Below, piece by piece: positions 17,314 to 26,719 of a stretch of 64,000 nucleotides of DNA. Below the pieces are notes generated by a model. That model did not search any database, was not told the DNA's origin, and was given only the letters and a program-made list of their open reading frames with translations. The stretch lies in NCBI RefSeq assembly GCF_002931075.1, contig NZ_PSTQ01000009.1, positions 1-64,000 on the forward strand. The letters run 5' to 3'. Position 1 is the stretch's first letter. Each line of letters starts with the position of its first letter. Position numbers and translations under genes: made by a program. This DNA comes from Pseudoclavibacter sp. AY1F1. GTDB lineage: Bacteria > Actinomycetota > Actinomycetes > Actinomycetales > Microbacteriaceae.

Positions 17314-18576
17314 ATGAGCAACGGTCAGCTGTCGCCTCAGGATGCATTCGTGCACGGTCAGCTCATCAACCTGATCCGCTCAGGACGCGCGAACACCCGG
17401 CCAGCGCTCGTCCGGGCCACGGGGCTGAGCAGGCGGATCGTCTCCGAGTGCGTCAGCCAGGCAGTCGAGACGGGCCTCGTCGACGACAGCGAGTTCGCCG
17501 TCGCGGACATCGGCCGCCCTTCACGCCTGCTCCGCTTTCGCTCCGAAGTCGGCGTCGTCTACGTCGGAGTCATCGAATCCTCGCAACTCTGGGCAGCAGT
17601 CGCCACGCTCTCCGGCAGCTTGGTCGACTCCATGCACCTGACGTGGGACGCAGCGGTCGGCCCGGTCGACACCCTGAACGCCCTCAAGCAGATGTTCGAG
17701 CAGCTCGCCGCACGAGGCCACGCCACCCCGTGGGCTATCGGCATCGGGGTCTCCGGTATCGTCGACTTCCAACGCGGACGACTCGTTTCGTCACCCCTGC
17801 TCACCGGTTGGACAGACTTCAGCATCCGCTCGTTCCTCCGCCAGCACTACGACGCACCGGTGTGGGTCGAACGCGATGTGAACGTGATGGCGCTCGGCGA
17901 GTGGCACCTGGGCAGCCCCGCGACCGAGGATGACCTCATGTACGTACTGGTCGACGAGGAAGTCGGCGCAGCAGTCGTGACGCAGGGGCAGATCCACCGC
18001 GGCCGTTCGGGCGCCACGGGCGCTATCGGGCACATGCGGGTCACCGACGACCCATCGTTCCCCTGCAGGTGCGGGCGCACGGGCTGCCTCGACGCAGTCG
18101 TGGCCGGTTGGAGCCTGGCCGAGCGCCTGTCGGCTCGAGCGTTGGAGAGCCCGTATCTCACTGCGCGCATCCAGGGCAAGGAACTGCTGACGGCCGAGGA
18201 CATCGGTGATGCCGCGCGGGCCGGGGACCCTGTCGCGGCCGAAGAGGTCCGAGCGCGCATACAGTTCCTGGGCTCCGCACTCGCTCCGCATGTGAACTTC
18301 ACCAACCCCGGAACGCTTGTCATCGGAGGAGGTCTGATCAGAATCGGCGACTGGACCGTCGATCTCGTCGAGCAGGCCCTCCGCGAAGGCTTGACCCCCG
18401 ACGCCTTGGAGCCTCTTTCCATCAGAGCGGCATCGTTGGACTACAGGGAGGGCCTGGTGGGCAGTGCCATCCTGGCCGTCGAGCAACTCTTCGCAGCAGA
18501 CACGGTAGGCCTCTGGATCGATCAGGGCTCACCGGTCGGACGGGCAGCTTCGCTCCAGGATCTCCTCGCGGGCTAG
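17314..18576 (+). CDS. ROK-family transcriptional regulator (second of four)
   Basis: A 420-residue protein with an N-terminal winged helix (about residues 15-75, containing TGLSRRIVSECVSQAV) and a ROK sugar kinase-fold domain. The zinc motif CRCGRTGCLDAVVAGW and the loop GIGVSGIVDF are present. The third position after the zinc cysteines is Asp where the other copies in the window have Glu. GAGGACGG precedes the ATG. It is divergent from the ABC transporter/GH106 operon and probably represses it until the imported sugar is sensed. The gene converges on the Gfo/Idh gene that ends the C-glycoside-type operon. Confidence 0.9.
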   Translation: MSNGQLSPQDAFVHGQLINLIRSGRANTRPALVRATGLSRRIVSECVSQAVETGLVDDSEFAVADIGRPSRLLRFRSEVGVVYVGVIESSQLWAAVATLSGSLVDSMHLTWDAAVGPVDTLNALKQMFEQLAARGHATPWAIGIGVSGIVDFQRGRLVSSPLLTGWTDFSIRSFLRQHYDAPVWVERDVNVMALGEWHLGSPATEDDLMYVLVDEEVGAAVVTQGQIHRGRSGATGAIGHMRVTDDPSFPCRCGRTGCLDAVVAGWSLAERLSARALESPYLTARIQGKELLTAEDIGDAARAGDPVAAEEVRARIQFLGSALAPHVNFTNPGTLVIGGGLIRIGDWTVDLVEQALREGLTPDALEPLSIRAASLDYREGLVGSAILAVEQLFAADTVGLWIDQGSPVGRAASLQDLLAG

Positions 18577-18606
18577 CTGTCAGGACGCCAATCGAGCTGA
18601 TGACGC

Positions 18607-19590
18607 TCAGGACTCGAAGGCGTCCCGCCTGATGGCATCGAGGGTCTCGAACACACTGACCGTGTCCTCGAGCGTGTGCGTGGGGTGCTCGAGGAGACCG
18701 GACATCGCAGCGTCGTTGGCCGCGCGGAGCATCGGCGTGTAGCCGTGTCCCTCGCGATCCACGGTGCAGTGACGCGCTCGTGGCCCCTCGGGGCCGTAGG
18801 AGTGGACCGTGAGGCTCGACGAGAACCAGAAGCCTGGATCGATGTCGATCCAGCCCTGATCCCCGGAGATGGCCGCCGAGGAGCTGAGGAACTCCACCAT
18901 GGAACTCGCCCCGTGCGCGAAGCGCCCGCCGTCGTACTCGAGCGTGAAGTGCTCGCTCAGGTCGTTGCCGTCCGCCCTGACCGTACCGTTGGCGTGCACG
19001 CGTTCCGGGGCGCCGAGCATCATGTGGCTCAGCGTGACGGGATAGATGCCCTGGTCGAGAAGCGCGCTGCCTCCCGGCTGCCAACGGCTTGAGCCATCCT
19101 GCGGGAAAGGCGCACCGAAGGATGCTTGCACGGCGCGGACCTGGCCGATCTCTCCTGACCTCACGATGTCGCCGACAAGCGCCATGAGCGGATTGAATTT
19201 CATCCACATGGCCTCCATGAGGAAGAGACCCTCGTCGCGGGCCAGTTCCGCGAGCTCACGAACCTCACGAGCATCGAGGCCCAGGGGCTTCTCGCACAGC
19301 ACATGCTTGCCATGCAGCAACGCGCGCCTGGCCAGTTCGAAGTGCGTCACGTGAGGCGTGCAGAGGTACACGATGTCGATGTCCGACTCCAGCATCGCCG
19401 TGTAGTCGTCGAAGGGGTTCGGGATGTCGAAGTCGACCGCGAACCTCGTCGAACGCTCGATGCTTCTGGAGGCGACCGCTACGAGAGATGCGGACTCGAC
19501 CAGATGAAGGTCATGCGCGATCTGCTTCGACACCGCGCCGGTGCCCGCTATGCCCCACCGGAGCGGTCGCCGCTCGTCTGCGCTATCCAT
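18607..19590 (-). CDS. Gfo/Idh/MocA-family oxidoreductase
   Basis: A 327-residue NAD(P)-dependent sugar or diol dehydrogenase. The Rossmann motif is GIAGTGAVSKQIA, and HVLCEKPLGLDAREV carries the family's catalytic lysine. The C-terminal half is the alpha/beta dimerisation domain. The overall pattern (MEAMWMKFNP, GGSALLDQGIYPV) is that of the dihydrodiol/D-xylose dehydrogenase branch. It is the last gene of the leftward eight-gene run and overlaps the stop of the upstream GH35-like gene by eight bases, so it is translationally coupled to it. It could oxidise or reduce a released sugar intermediate. Confidence 0.88.
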   Translation of the reverse strand: MDSADERRPLRWGIAGTGAVSKQIAHDLHLVESASLVAVASRSIERSTRFAVDFDIPNPFDDYTAMLESDIDIVYLCTPHVTHFELARRALLHGKHVLCEKPLGLDAREVRELAELARDEGLFLMEAMWMKFNPLMALVGDIVRSGEIGQVRAVQASFGAPFPQDGSSRWQPGGSALLDQGIYPVTLSHMMLGAPERVHANGTVRADGNDLSEHFTLEYDGGRFAHGASSMVEFLSSSAAISGDQGWIDIDPGFWFSSSLTVHSYGPEGPRARHCTVDREGHGYTPMLRAANDAAMSGLLEHPTHTLEDTVSVFETLDAIRRDAFES

Positions 19591-21226
19591 CAGTCGGATC
19601 CGCGAACTCCAGCAGCGTGATTCTCACCGCTGTCACACCTGCCATGTCGAGCGTCACGAGACGCTCATCACCGTTCAGCAGACGTCCTCCAACCAACTCG
19701 CCCTCCTCAAGGCGGAGCTCCTGCACGCTGGATATCTCGACCGTCGCCCCCTCACGCGAGAAATCGACGATCGCGCGCTGCCCGACAGCCAGGTACTCGA
19801 GCGGTCCCGTCTGCACGACGATGCCGAAGGGACGCGAGTCGGCGAAGGAGGGGGCGTGCGCGGTCGGGAGGTTCTCGTCCGGGAGCGATGGAAGTTCCGG
19901 GAGGCGAACGCCGACATCCAAGAGCACATCGGCGAGCGTCTTCGGAGCACTCCGGACGACCACGGTGGTCGATCCGAACTGAGCTGTTGCAGAGTCGACG
20001 CCCTGGTCGAGGGCGAACCCCATGATCAGGCCGGCCCGGCGAGCATCGAGCAGTTGGGGTGCCATGCCGATGAGGTGCCGGAAGCCGGCGAACAGCTGAC
20101 TCCCCGGACGGACGTCGTCGATCCCGAACGCGTGGTACCCGATCGCGTCGAACGAGCCGAAGGCACGGAATGCATCGCCCGTGATGACGCGGGCCTCCGG
20201 CACGAAGAGCGGGTTGTCCTCGGAGGCGTACTCGCGCATCACGGATTCACTGTCTGGCGTGTAGATGTCCGGTGCGAGGAAGTCGAGGTGCGGTGCAGCC
20301 GCCCGCCAGACGCCACCCATCCGGGCCGTGGGGCCACCGCTCGGGTACTGACCCGGGAGGTCCTGTCCCGGCTGAGGCCCAAGCCAGGCATTGGCGTAGG
20401 CGGGCAGGCCCTTGATGGACTTGCCCCGCTTGGCGAGTTCCCCGAGGTAGCTGGCGAAGCCCCACGCCATGAACACCTCGTCGGCGACGAGATTCTCGTC
20501 ACCCCAGCGATCCTGCCAGGATGCTCCAGCCGTTCCGGGCTCGCGGAACAGCTCCACGATGTCGTCGTGGAACCCTTCGGGGTGACGTTCCACGGCCTCC
20601 ACGAGAGCCGACGGCACCGGCGACTGCCACGCTTCCACAGCTACCGCAGAGCGGTCGCGGCTGACGCCGAGAAGTCCGACCTCGTTCTCCACCTGCATGA
20701 TGATGACGGTGTGCTGCTCGTCGACGAGGGCAATGTGTCGCATGAGCGCCTCGTACGCCCTTGCATCTGCCTCCCTCAACCGAGGCGAGAAGACTGACAG
20801 CGTCGGCTTCGGCATCGAGCCGGGGTAGGTGAGCGGGGCTCTCATCGGCGAAGGCCCGCGGTCCGCACGCTCGAACCGGGAGGGGTCGCGGCGAACCCAG
20901 CTCGGCGCGTAGGTCGAGGTGGCGTTCTTGAACGCGCCGAACCAGATGAGCACAAGGCGGATGCCCGCCGCGCGCGCGCCTTCCAGGAGGGCATCGACAA
21001 CGCTGAAGTCGAACTCTCCCTCGTTCGGCTCCACCTGGTCCCAGCCGACTGGCGCGACAACCGAATTGATGCCCGACTCTGCGAGAGCCGCCCAGACGGT
21101 CTTCATGTGAACGGGGTCGGAAGCGCTGGAGTTGCGCAGCTCTCCGCCGACGCAGAGGAACGGTGCCCCATCCACGATCAACTCTGGGTGCTTGCCTGAA
21201 CGGGTGAGATGTGGAAGCTCGAACAT
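19583..21226 (-). CDS. GH35-like glycosidase with DUF5597-type C-terminus
   Basis: A 547-residue TIM-barrel protein. The start (HPELIVDGAPFLCVGGELRN) and VVAPVGWDQVEPNEGEFDF match the GH35/DUF5597 beta-galactosidase-like family. VENEVG has the expected acid/base glutamate and NPLFVPEARV the probable nucleophile glutamate. The last 100 or so residues form a beta-sandwich as in DUF5597. No signal peptide is present, so the enzyme is cytoplasmic. It lies 100 bp after the sugar isomerase gene and overlaps the next oxidoreductase gene, so it belongs to the same operon. It may remove an O-linked sugar before or after the glycoside oxidation step. Confidence 0.82.
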   Translation of the reverse strand: MFELPHLTRSGKHPELIVDGAPFLCVGGELRNSSASDPVHMKTVWAALAESGINSVVAPVGWDQVEPNEGEFDFSVVDALLEGARAAGIRLVLIWFGAFKNATSTYAPSWVRRDPSRFERADRGPSPMRAPLTYPGSMPKPTLSVFSPRLREADARAYEALMRHIALVDEQHTVIIMQVENEVGLLGVSRDRSAVAVEAWQSPVPSALVEAVERHPEGFHDDIVELFREPGTAGASWQDRWGDENLVADEVFMAWGFASYLGELAKRGKSIKGLPAYANAWLGPQPGQDLPGQYPSGGPTARMGGVWRAAAPHLDFLAPDIYTPDSESVMREYASEDNPLFVPEARVITGDAFRAFGSFDAIGYHAFGIDDVRPGSQLFAGFRHLIGMAPQLLDARRAGLIMGFALDQGVDSATAQFGSTTVVVRSAPKTLADVLLDVGVRLPELPSLPDENLPTAHAPSFADSRPFGIVVQTGPLEYLAVGQRAIVDFSREGATVEISSVQELRLEEGELVGGRLLNGDERLVTLDMAGVTAVRITLLEFADPTDG

Positions 21227-21326
21227 GGGTTCTCCTTTGACTTGCGTGAGCGTTGCGGCGGTGCAACGGTGATGCGGTGGAGGGAGGAACGTCCTGGCGT
21301 TCGTCTCCGACGAGTTCGCTGCTTGG

Positions 21327-22337
21327 TCAGCCCTGCTTGGTGGAGAACGCCGAGTCGAACGCTGCCTCCGACGGGCGGTACGTGGAGAGCTTGCGCACGA
21401 AACCGAGCGCTTCCGGAGCGCCCACGAGGCGGTCCATGCCCGCGTCTTCCCACTCCACCGACAACGGTCCCTCGTAGCCGATCGCGTTCAGCATGCGGAA
21501 GCAGTCCTCCCACGGCACGTCCCCGTGCCCGGTGGAGATGAAGTCCCACCCCCGCCGCGGGTCAGCCCACGGCAGATGCGACGACAGGCGCCCATTCCGG
21601 CCATTGCTGAGGCGCTTCTTCGTGTCCTTGCAGTGCACGTGAAAGATGCGGTCCTGGAAGTCCCACAAGAACCCGACCGGGTCGATGTCCTGCCACACCA
21701 TGTGCGACGGATCCCAGTTCAACCCGAACGACTCCCGATGCCCGATCGCCTCCAACGCGCGCTTCGTGGTCCAGTAGTCGTACGCGATCTCCGACGGATG
21801 CACCTCGTGCGCGAACCGCACCCCGACCTCCTCGAACACGTCCAGGATCGGGTTCCACCGGTCCGCGAAGTCCTGGTAGCCGGCATCCACCATCGCCTCG
21901 GTGGCGGGAGGGAACATCGCCACGTACTTCCAAATCGAGGAGCCCGTGAAGCCCGTGACGGTCTTCACGCCCAACGCCGCCGCCAACCGGGCCGTGTTCT
22001 TCAGCTCCTCCGCAGCCCGCTGCCGCACGCCCTCGGGCTCGCCGTCGCCCCACACACGGTCGGAGACGATGTCGCGGTGCCGCTGATCGATCGGGTCGTC
22101 GCACACGACCTGCCCCTTGAGGTGGTTCGAGATCGTCCACACCTTGAGACCGTTGCGCTCCAGGATGTCGAGACGCCCCTGGACGTACTCGGCGTCATCC
22201 CACCGCCACGGGTCCAGGTGGTCGCCCCAGCAGGCGATCTCCAGACCGTCATACCCCCACTCCCCCGCCAGCCGCGCAACCTCCTCGAACGGCAGATCGG
22301 CCCACTGACCGGTAAACAACGTGACAGGACGAGACAT
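21327..22337 (-). CDS. Sugar phosphate isomerase/epimerase-like TIM barrel
   Basis: A 336-residue xylose isomerase-like TIM barrel. Likely divalent-metal ligands are in [37 protein letters not shown] and [11 protein letters not shown]. This family includes epimerases, isomerases and the 3-keto-glycoside-cleaving DgpC/CarC type proteins. A Gfo/Idh oxidoreductase gene lies 46 bp upstream. It is one of three TIM barrels in the operon; unlike the one at 23607-24710 it has no small DUF6379 partner next to it. It may isomerise the released 3-keto sugar. Confidence 0.86.
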   Translation of the reverse strand: MSRPVTLFTGQWADLPFEEVARLAGEWGYDGLEIACWGDHLDPWRWDDAEYVQGRLDILERNGLKVWTISNHLKGQVVCDDPIDQRHRDIVSDRVWGDGEPEGVRQRAAEELKNTARLAAALGVKTVTGFTGSSIWKYVAMFPPATEAMVDAGYQDFADRWNPILDVFEEVGVRFAHEVHPSEIAYDYWTTKRALEAIGHRESFGLNWDPSHMVWQDIDPVGFLWDFQDRIFHVHCKDTKKRLSNGRNGRLSSHLPWADPRRGWDFISTGHGDVPWEDCFRMLNAIGYEGPLSVEWEDAGMDRLVGAPEALGFVRKLSTYRPSEAAFDSAFSTKQG

Positions 22338-22383
22338 GTTTCTCCTCTTTAACTAACGTTCTCGAATGCTGAAGCCGCGCCGC

Positions 22384-23538
22384 TCAGACAACAACGGCAG
22401 ACCGGGTGTCGACCCACGCACTCTCGGCGGCCGAGCTGCGTTCGACGGCGTCGAGCACACGTTGCACGCTGAGCCCTTCTTCGAAGCTCGAGTGCAGCGG
22501 AGCGGCGTCGGCGATGGCGCCCACCAGGTCGACAACCTGGTGCGTGAAGCCGTGCTCGTAGCCGAGCATGTGGCCAGCAGGCCACCAGGCTGAGACGTAC
22601 GGATGCTCGGGCTCGGTCACGAGGATCTGCGCGAACCCCTGCGCCCGGCTGTCGGCCGTGCAGTCGTAGTACTGCAGCGAGTTGAGGTCCTCGAAGTTCC
22701 ACGCGAGAGCGCCGAACTCGCCGGAGACCTCGATCGCGAGGGCGTTCTTGCGGCCCGTCGCGAAGCGGCTCGCGTCGAACGAGGCGAGCGCCCCGCCCGA
22801 GAGCCGTCCGGTAAAGATCGCGATGTCGTCGACCGTCACCGACCCGGTGCCCGAGCCGTCCGCGAGCGGCCGCTCGTTGATGATCGTGTCGATCGTGCCG
22901 GAGACCCGCTCGACGTTCTGGCCTATGACGAACTGCGTGAGGTCGATGGCGTGAGCCCCAATGTCGCCGAGCGCGCCGGAGCCCGCGAGCTCCTTCTGCA
23001 GGCGCCACGAGAGTGGCGCGTCCGGGTCGACAAGCCAATCCTGCTGGTAGGAGGCGCGCACCCGGTGGATGCGGCCGATCTTGCCCTCCGCGATCAGGTC
23101 GCGCAGCAGGGTCACGGCAGGCACACGACGGTAGGTGAAGCCGACCATCGACTTCACGCCGCGCTCAGCTGCGCGAGCAGCCGCATCCGCCATCGCCTCA
23201 CCCTCGGCGACCGTGTTGGAGAGCGGCTTCTCGACGATGACGTGCTTGCCCGCCTCGAGCGCCGCGATGGCGATCTCGGCGTGCGAGTCACCTGGCGTGA
23301 CAATGTCGACGATGTCGATGTCGTCGCGCCCGATGACCTCACGCCAGTCGGTGGCCGACTCCCGCCAGCCCCACTGCTTCGCGGCCTCCGCGACGGCCTT
23401 GCCGTTGCGCCCGACCACAACCGCCATCTCGACGTCGGCTGGCAGGCCGAAGACGCGAGGCGCCTGCCGCCAGCCGACCGAGTGAGCGGCTCCCATGAAG
23501 CCGTAGCCGATCATGGCGACTCGAAGGGGCTTGGTCAT
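22384..23538 (-). CDS. Gfo/Idh/MocA-family oxidoreductase
   Basis: A 384-residue dehydrogenase beginning MTKPLRVAMIGYGFMGAAHS, with the Rossmann glycines and the catalytic-lysine motif VIVEKPLSNT. I prefer the ATG at 23538, preceded by AGAGAAG, over one 36 bases upstream with no ribosome binding site. In sugar 3-oxidation pathways such enzymes interconvert sugars and 3-keto sugars (DgpA is a member of this superfamily). In this operon it may reduce the released 3-keto sugar to a normal hexose, or act as an alternative oxidase partner. It lies 68 bp after the CarC-like gene. Confidence 0.88.
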   Translation of the reverse strand: MTKPLRVAMIGYGFMGAAHSVGWRQAPRVFGLPADVEMAVVVGRNGKAVAEAAKQWGWRESATDWREVIGRDDIDIVDIVTPGDSHAEIAIAALEAGKHVIVEKPLSNTVAEGEAMADAAARAAERGVKSMVGFTYRRVPAVTLLRDLIAEGKIGRIHRVRASYQQDWLVDPDAPLSWRLQKELAGSGALGDIGAHAIDLTQFVIGQNVERVSGTIDTIINERPLADGSGTGSVTVDDIAIFTGRLSGGALASFDASRFATGRKNALAIEVSGEFGALAWNFEDLNSLQYYDCTADSRAQGFAQILVTEPEHPYVSAWWPAGHMLGYEHGFTHQVVDLVGAIADAAPLHSSFEEGLSVQRVLDAVERSSAAESAWVDTRSAVVV

Positions 23539-23606
23539 AGGAGCTTTGCTTCTCTCTGCGGGATGGTCGATCATGATCGGCTTGTTGCGGTGCGGACGCG
23601 TGGCGG

Positions 23607-24710
23607 TCAGCGGCGAACTGGCAACGCGTGGTGCGCTGCGAGCACTCGCCGCGCTTCGGCTGGGTCGGTGATCATCCGCGATCCCGCATCAGAGGCGGCG
23701 GAGCGCTGGACGGCCTGCTCGTCGCGCACGATGTCGAACGCGCTCTCCCAATGGTTCCAATGCCAGCCCTCGTATTCGCTCGAGACGGCTCCCGAGTACC
23801 CCTGCTCGACAAGCAGCGCGATGAGCTCGCGCACGGGAACCGATGGCTCCTCGCCGTGCTCATCGATGCCGAAGAACTTGCCGTGCACGTGCTTGACCCA
23901 CGGCATGATCTCGAGCCAGTCCTCGACCCGAGCCGGGCCGAAGAGTCCCGTGCCGTTAATGGCGAAGTCGATGCCGAAGTCTGGGCGTCCGTGCTTGGCG
24001 GCGAGGCCGATGAACGAGCCGAAGCGCTTGCCGTGCACGCCCTGGTCGGCCGGCGGGCCCTCGGCGTAGTAGCCGTCCCACAGCTCGACGAGCTCGGCGA
24101 GCAGCTCCTCCGAGGCGCCGCGGCGCCGGTACGCCTCGACGGCCGATGGGGCGAACGCCTTGGTGGTGGCGCCCCAGTCGGCGGTGAAGCCGAGGAACGG
24201 GGAGCCGACCTGCTCGAAGCGGTCGCGCAGCGCGAGGATGCGCGGGTGCGAGGCGTACTGGTCGGCGTGCACCTCAAGGGCGAGGGTCACGCCGTGCTTC
24301 TCGGCGATCGGCGCGAGCTGCTCCATCGAATCCGGCGTGATCGAGATCTGCACGCGGGCGACAGGGAAGCCGAGCTTCGCGGCTGCCTCGATCTGGCGGG
24401 TCATGTACTCGACGAGCTCGTCCTGCGAGAGCAGGCGATCGCGGTGAATGCCGATGTCGGCGTTGACCGCGAGCGACGTGCGCACGAGGTCGAGTTCGTC
24501 GACGAGGTCCGAGAACTGACCGGCGAACTCATCCGTCACGTGCGGGAAGCCGCGAACGCTCGAGAACCCGATCATCTCGATGCCCGGCCCGAAACCGTCA
24601 GCCGCTACCTTGCGGATGAGCCCCTCGAGGTCGTACTCGCGTCCGTGGAACGCGCGGGTGAAGCTGTAGAGGGTGACCCCCTGGATGGGGGTGCCGAGCT
24701 CGCCAGTCAT
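23607..24710 (-). CDS. TIM-barrel protein, CarC/DgpC-like C-glycoside deglycosidase large subunit candidate
   Basis: A 367-residue xylose isomerase-like TIM barrel. Candidate metal ligands are in LALEVHADQYAS, LGFTADWGAT, VKHVHGKFFG and GAVSSEYEGWHWN. Its ATG overlaps by four bases the TGA of a 131-residue DUF6379-like gene. In gut DgpB/DgpC and environmental CarB/CarC, a TIM-barrel subunit and a small beta-sandwich subunit form the complex that breaks the C-C bond of 3-keto C-glycosides. The tight pairing of the same two families, right after a GMC flavoenzyme, is the basis for this call. O-glycoside 3-keto elimination is an alternative, since family membership alone does not fix the bond type. 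Confidence 0.78.
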   Translation of the reverse strand: MTGELGTPIQGVTLYSFTRAFHGREYDLEGLIRKVAADGFGPGIEMIGFSSVRGFPHVTDEFAGQFSDLVDELDLVRTSLAVNADIGIHRDRLLSQDELVEYMTRQIEAAAKLGFPVARVQISITPDSMEQLAPIAEKHGVTLALEVHADQYASHPRILALRDRFEQVGSPFLGFTADWGATTKAFAPSAVEAYRRRGASEELLAELVELWDGYYAEGPPADQGVHGKRFGSFIGLAAKHGRPDFGIDFAINGTGLFGPARVEDWLEIMPWVKHVHGKFFGIDEHGEEPSVPVRELIALLVEQGYSGAVSSEYEGWHWNHWESAFDIVRDEQAVQRSAASDAGSRMITDPAEARRVLAAHHALPVRR

Positions 24711-25102
24711 GCTGAAACCGCCTTCATCGTCTTGGAGCTGTGTTCTTCGATGCGGAGCACCCCGTGGTCAGACACGATGTACGGGATGTAGAGGCTCAGG
24801 TCGACATCGACGGTGTGCTCTTCATCCCCGGCGGTGATCGGGATGTCACCTTCGACGACAACCGAGTCGGTCGGGAACCACCATTCGCTGCTGTCGCCAG
24901 CGAGTTCGTCGGACGCATACGTCTTCCCGTTCATGGTCCAGCGCAGCGACTCCAGCGAGGCGGCAACGCCGTCGACGGAAAGGCCGAACTCGGAGATGCA
25001 GGATGCGGGAAGCGCGCGGTACCAGGGCAGACGCACCTCGACAGAGGTGCGTACCCCGTTCGTCTTGAGCGTGTCTTGTTCAATCATCCGATCAGGAATC
25101 AT
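24707..25102 (-). CDS. DUF6379-like small subunit, CarB/DgpB-like
   Basis: A 131-residue, mostly beta protein with no membrane segment. Stretches such as TSVEVRLPWYRALPASCISE and WWFPTDSVV look like the DUF6379 family, which holds the small subunits of DgpBC and CarBC C-glycoside deglycosidases. A strong AGGAGG precedes the ATG, and its stop overlaps the TIM-barrel start. The flavoenzyme gene ends 30 bp upstream. The fold assignment is from recognition of family features and gene order, not from a search. Confidence 0.75.
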   Translation of the reverse strand: MIPDRMIEQDTLKTNGVRTSVEVRLPWYRALPASCISEFGLSVDGVAASLESLRWTMNGKTYASDELAGDSSEWWFPTDSVVVEGDIPITAGDEEHTVDVDLSLYIPYIVSDHGVLRIEEHSSKTMKAVSA

Positions 25103-25132
25103 GGTGGCCTCCTAGCCAGTTGTCAGTCATGG

Positions 25133-26719
25133 TCAGTTCTGTGTCGCCTGGGCGGCGACTGCTGGTGCCGCGGTGAGCTTCGCCGCGACGTCGCGGGCAC
25201 CCTTGACCGCGAGCGCGACGCCCGTGAGGGTCGGGTTACAGGCCGTCGAGGTCGGGATGACGCCGTTGCCGGCGACGTAGAGCCCCGGCACGCCCCACAC
25301 CTCGCTCGTCGGCGAGCAGACGCTCTCGCCGTCGTCCGTCTCACCCATTCGCGTCGTGCCCTGGTAGTGCAAGGAAGCCCCGAACGGCAGGCGCATGACC
25401 CGCTCATCGAGGGGCTCGCCGACAGCCGCGCCGAGCCGGCGCAGCTCGGCCTCGGCTGCGTCCGTCACTGCTCGGTCCTTGTGGGTGGCGGTGTAGTGGA
25501 TGCGCACGGCAGGCATCCCGTAGCTGTCGAGGTGGCCGTCGGTGAACAGCACCCGGTCGTCGCGCTGCAGCTCTTTCGCGCAGAACATGCCGATCCCCAC
25601 GATGGAGCCGGGGATGACGGCATCGTCGACCGCGACGGGCACGGGGGACGCGTCGAGCTGCATGATCTGTCCGTGGAACGGCTTCGCGTCGGTGTACGGC
25701 ACCCAGCTGACGCCGCTCGTCTCGCTGATGGCACCAGCAGTCTTGTCGATTACCGTCGCCGCCGAGCTTTCAGAGGCATCGATGCCGGTGATGCGGGCGG
25801 CGAAGACAACCTGCGACTGGTCGTTGAGGTAGCGGCCGAGCGCGTCCGGGCGGATCCCGGATGCCCAGAGCACCTGCGGGGTGCGGAGGGCATCGGCGGC
25901 CACGATGACCACTCGGGCCGCGACCACGCTGAGCTGCTCGGCGCCGGCCTCGCTGAGGTCGCGCACCTCCACGCCCGCGGCCGCTCCGTCGTCGCCGATG
26001 ACAGTCCGGGTGACGAGGGACTCGTCGAAGAGCTCGAAGTTGGGGTTCTCTCGCGTCACGTCACCGAGAACGACGTCGGACCCCGACCAGACGAGGCGTC
26101 CGTCATCGCGGCGCCGCACGGCGAGCGGCATGCGCTGCACGCGGGCGGCGGGCCCGCGCCCCTCGTCGACGACCGGAGAGAGCCGATCGCGGATGAGCTG
26201 ACTGAAGGGGGCCCCCTCGAAGGCGTCCGTCGTCACGCCCAAGAGGCGCTCGGCCTCGCCGAGGAGCTCATCGAGCTCACCCGTCGAGTCGAGGAAAGCA
26301 ACGCGCTCGCTCTCTCCCGGGCGCGGGCAAGCGCCAGTCCAGTGCGCCGACATGCCGCCGACGTTGCTCGACATGGCAGCAACGGGCAGCCCCTCACCGC
26401 CGCCGACCGAGAAATCACCGTCGGGAAGCAGGTACGTTCCCGGGCGCGACTGACGCTTCCCCTGCGCGAGGGCGACGGGACTGTTGAGCTTGGAGGCAGC
26501 CTCCCCTGGCCCCTCGGAGCGCCGTTGGGCAGTGGCGCGTGCCTCGAGGTCCTCGATGTTCTTGACGTGCGCGCCGGGCGGGTTCGACACGGTCGGCCCG
26601 ACCTCGAACATCGCGATGCGCAGCTCGGGTGCTGTCTCGCTCAGGATGCGTGCGTACGTTGCGCCGGCCGGTCCGCTGCCGACGATGGCGACGTCGACGC
26701 GATCTGGATAACGGGTCAT
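25133..26719 (-). CDS. GMC-family FAD oxidoreductase, CarA/pyranose-oxidase-like glycoside 3-oxidase candidate
   Basis: A 528-residue flavoenzyme. The N-terminal FAD motif is VDVAIVGSGPAGATYARI. VGGMSAHWTGACPRP resembles the flavin-contact stretch of pyranose 2-oxidase, and the C-terminal catalytic pair would be H451 in SLHYQGTTRMG and N495 in STACNPTLTG. FAD-dependent CarA enzymes of soil actinobacteria oxidise C3 of the glucose unit of C-glycosides before cleavage by CarB/CarC, and this gene is followed by those two families. The ATG at 26719 overlaps the TGA of the upstream isomerase by four bases; the open frame further upstream is not protein-like. Other polyol or pyranose oxidase activities remain possible. 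Confidence 0.83.
   Translation of the reverse strand: MTRYPDRVDVAIVGSGPAGATYARILSETAPELRIAMFEVGPTVSNPPGAHVKNIEDLEARATAQRRSEGPGEAASKLNSPVALAQGKRQSRPGTYLLPDGDFSVGGGEGLPVAAMSSNVGGMSAHWTGACPRPGESERVAFLDSTGELDELLGEAERLLGVTTDAFEGAPFSQLIRDRLSPVVDEGRGPAARVQRMPLAVRRRDDGRLVWSGSDVVLGDVTRENPNFELFDESLVTRTVIGDDGAAAGVEVRDLSEAGAEQLSVVAARVVIVAADALRTPQVLWASGIRPDALGRYLNDQSQVVFAARITGIDASESSAATVIDKTAGAISETSGVSWVPYTDAKPFHGQIMQLDASPVPVAVDDAVIPGSIVGIGMFCAKELQRDDRVLFTDGHLDSYGMPAVRIHYTATHKDRAVTDAAEAELRRLGAAVGEPLDERVMRLPFGASLHYQGTTRMGETDDGESVCSPTSEVWGVPGLYVAGNGVIPTSTACNPTLTGVALAVKGARDVAAKLTAAPAVAAQATQN

Noticed and set aside
16837-17355. N-terminal extension of the binding protein to 680 residues
   Set aside because: It would hide the signal peptide and crosses hairpins and an operator.
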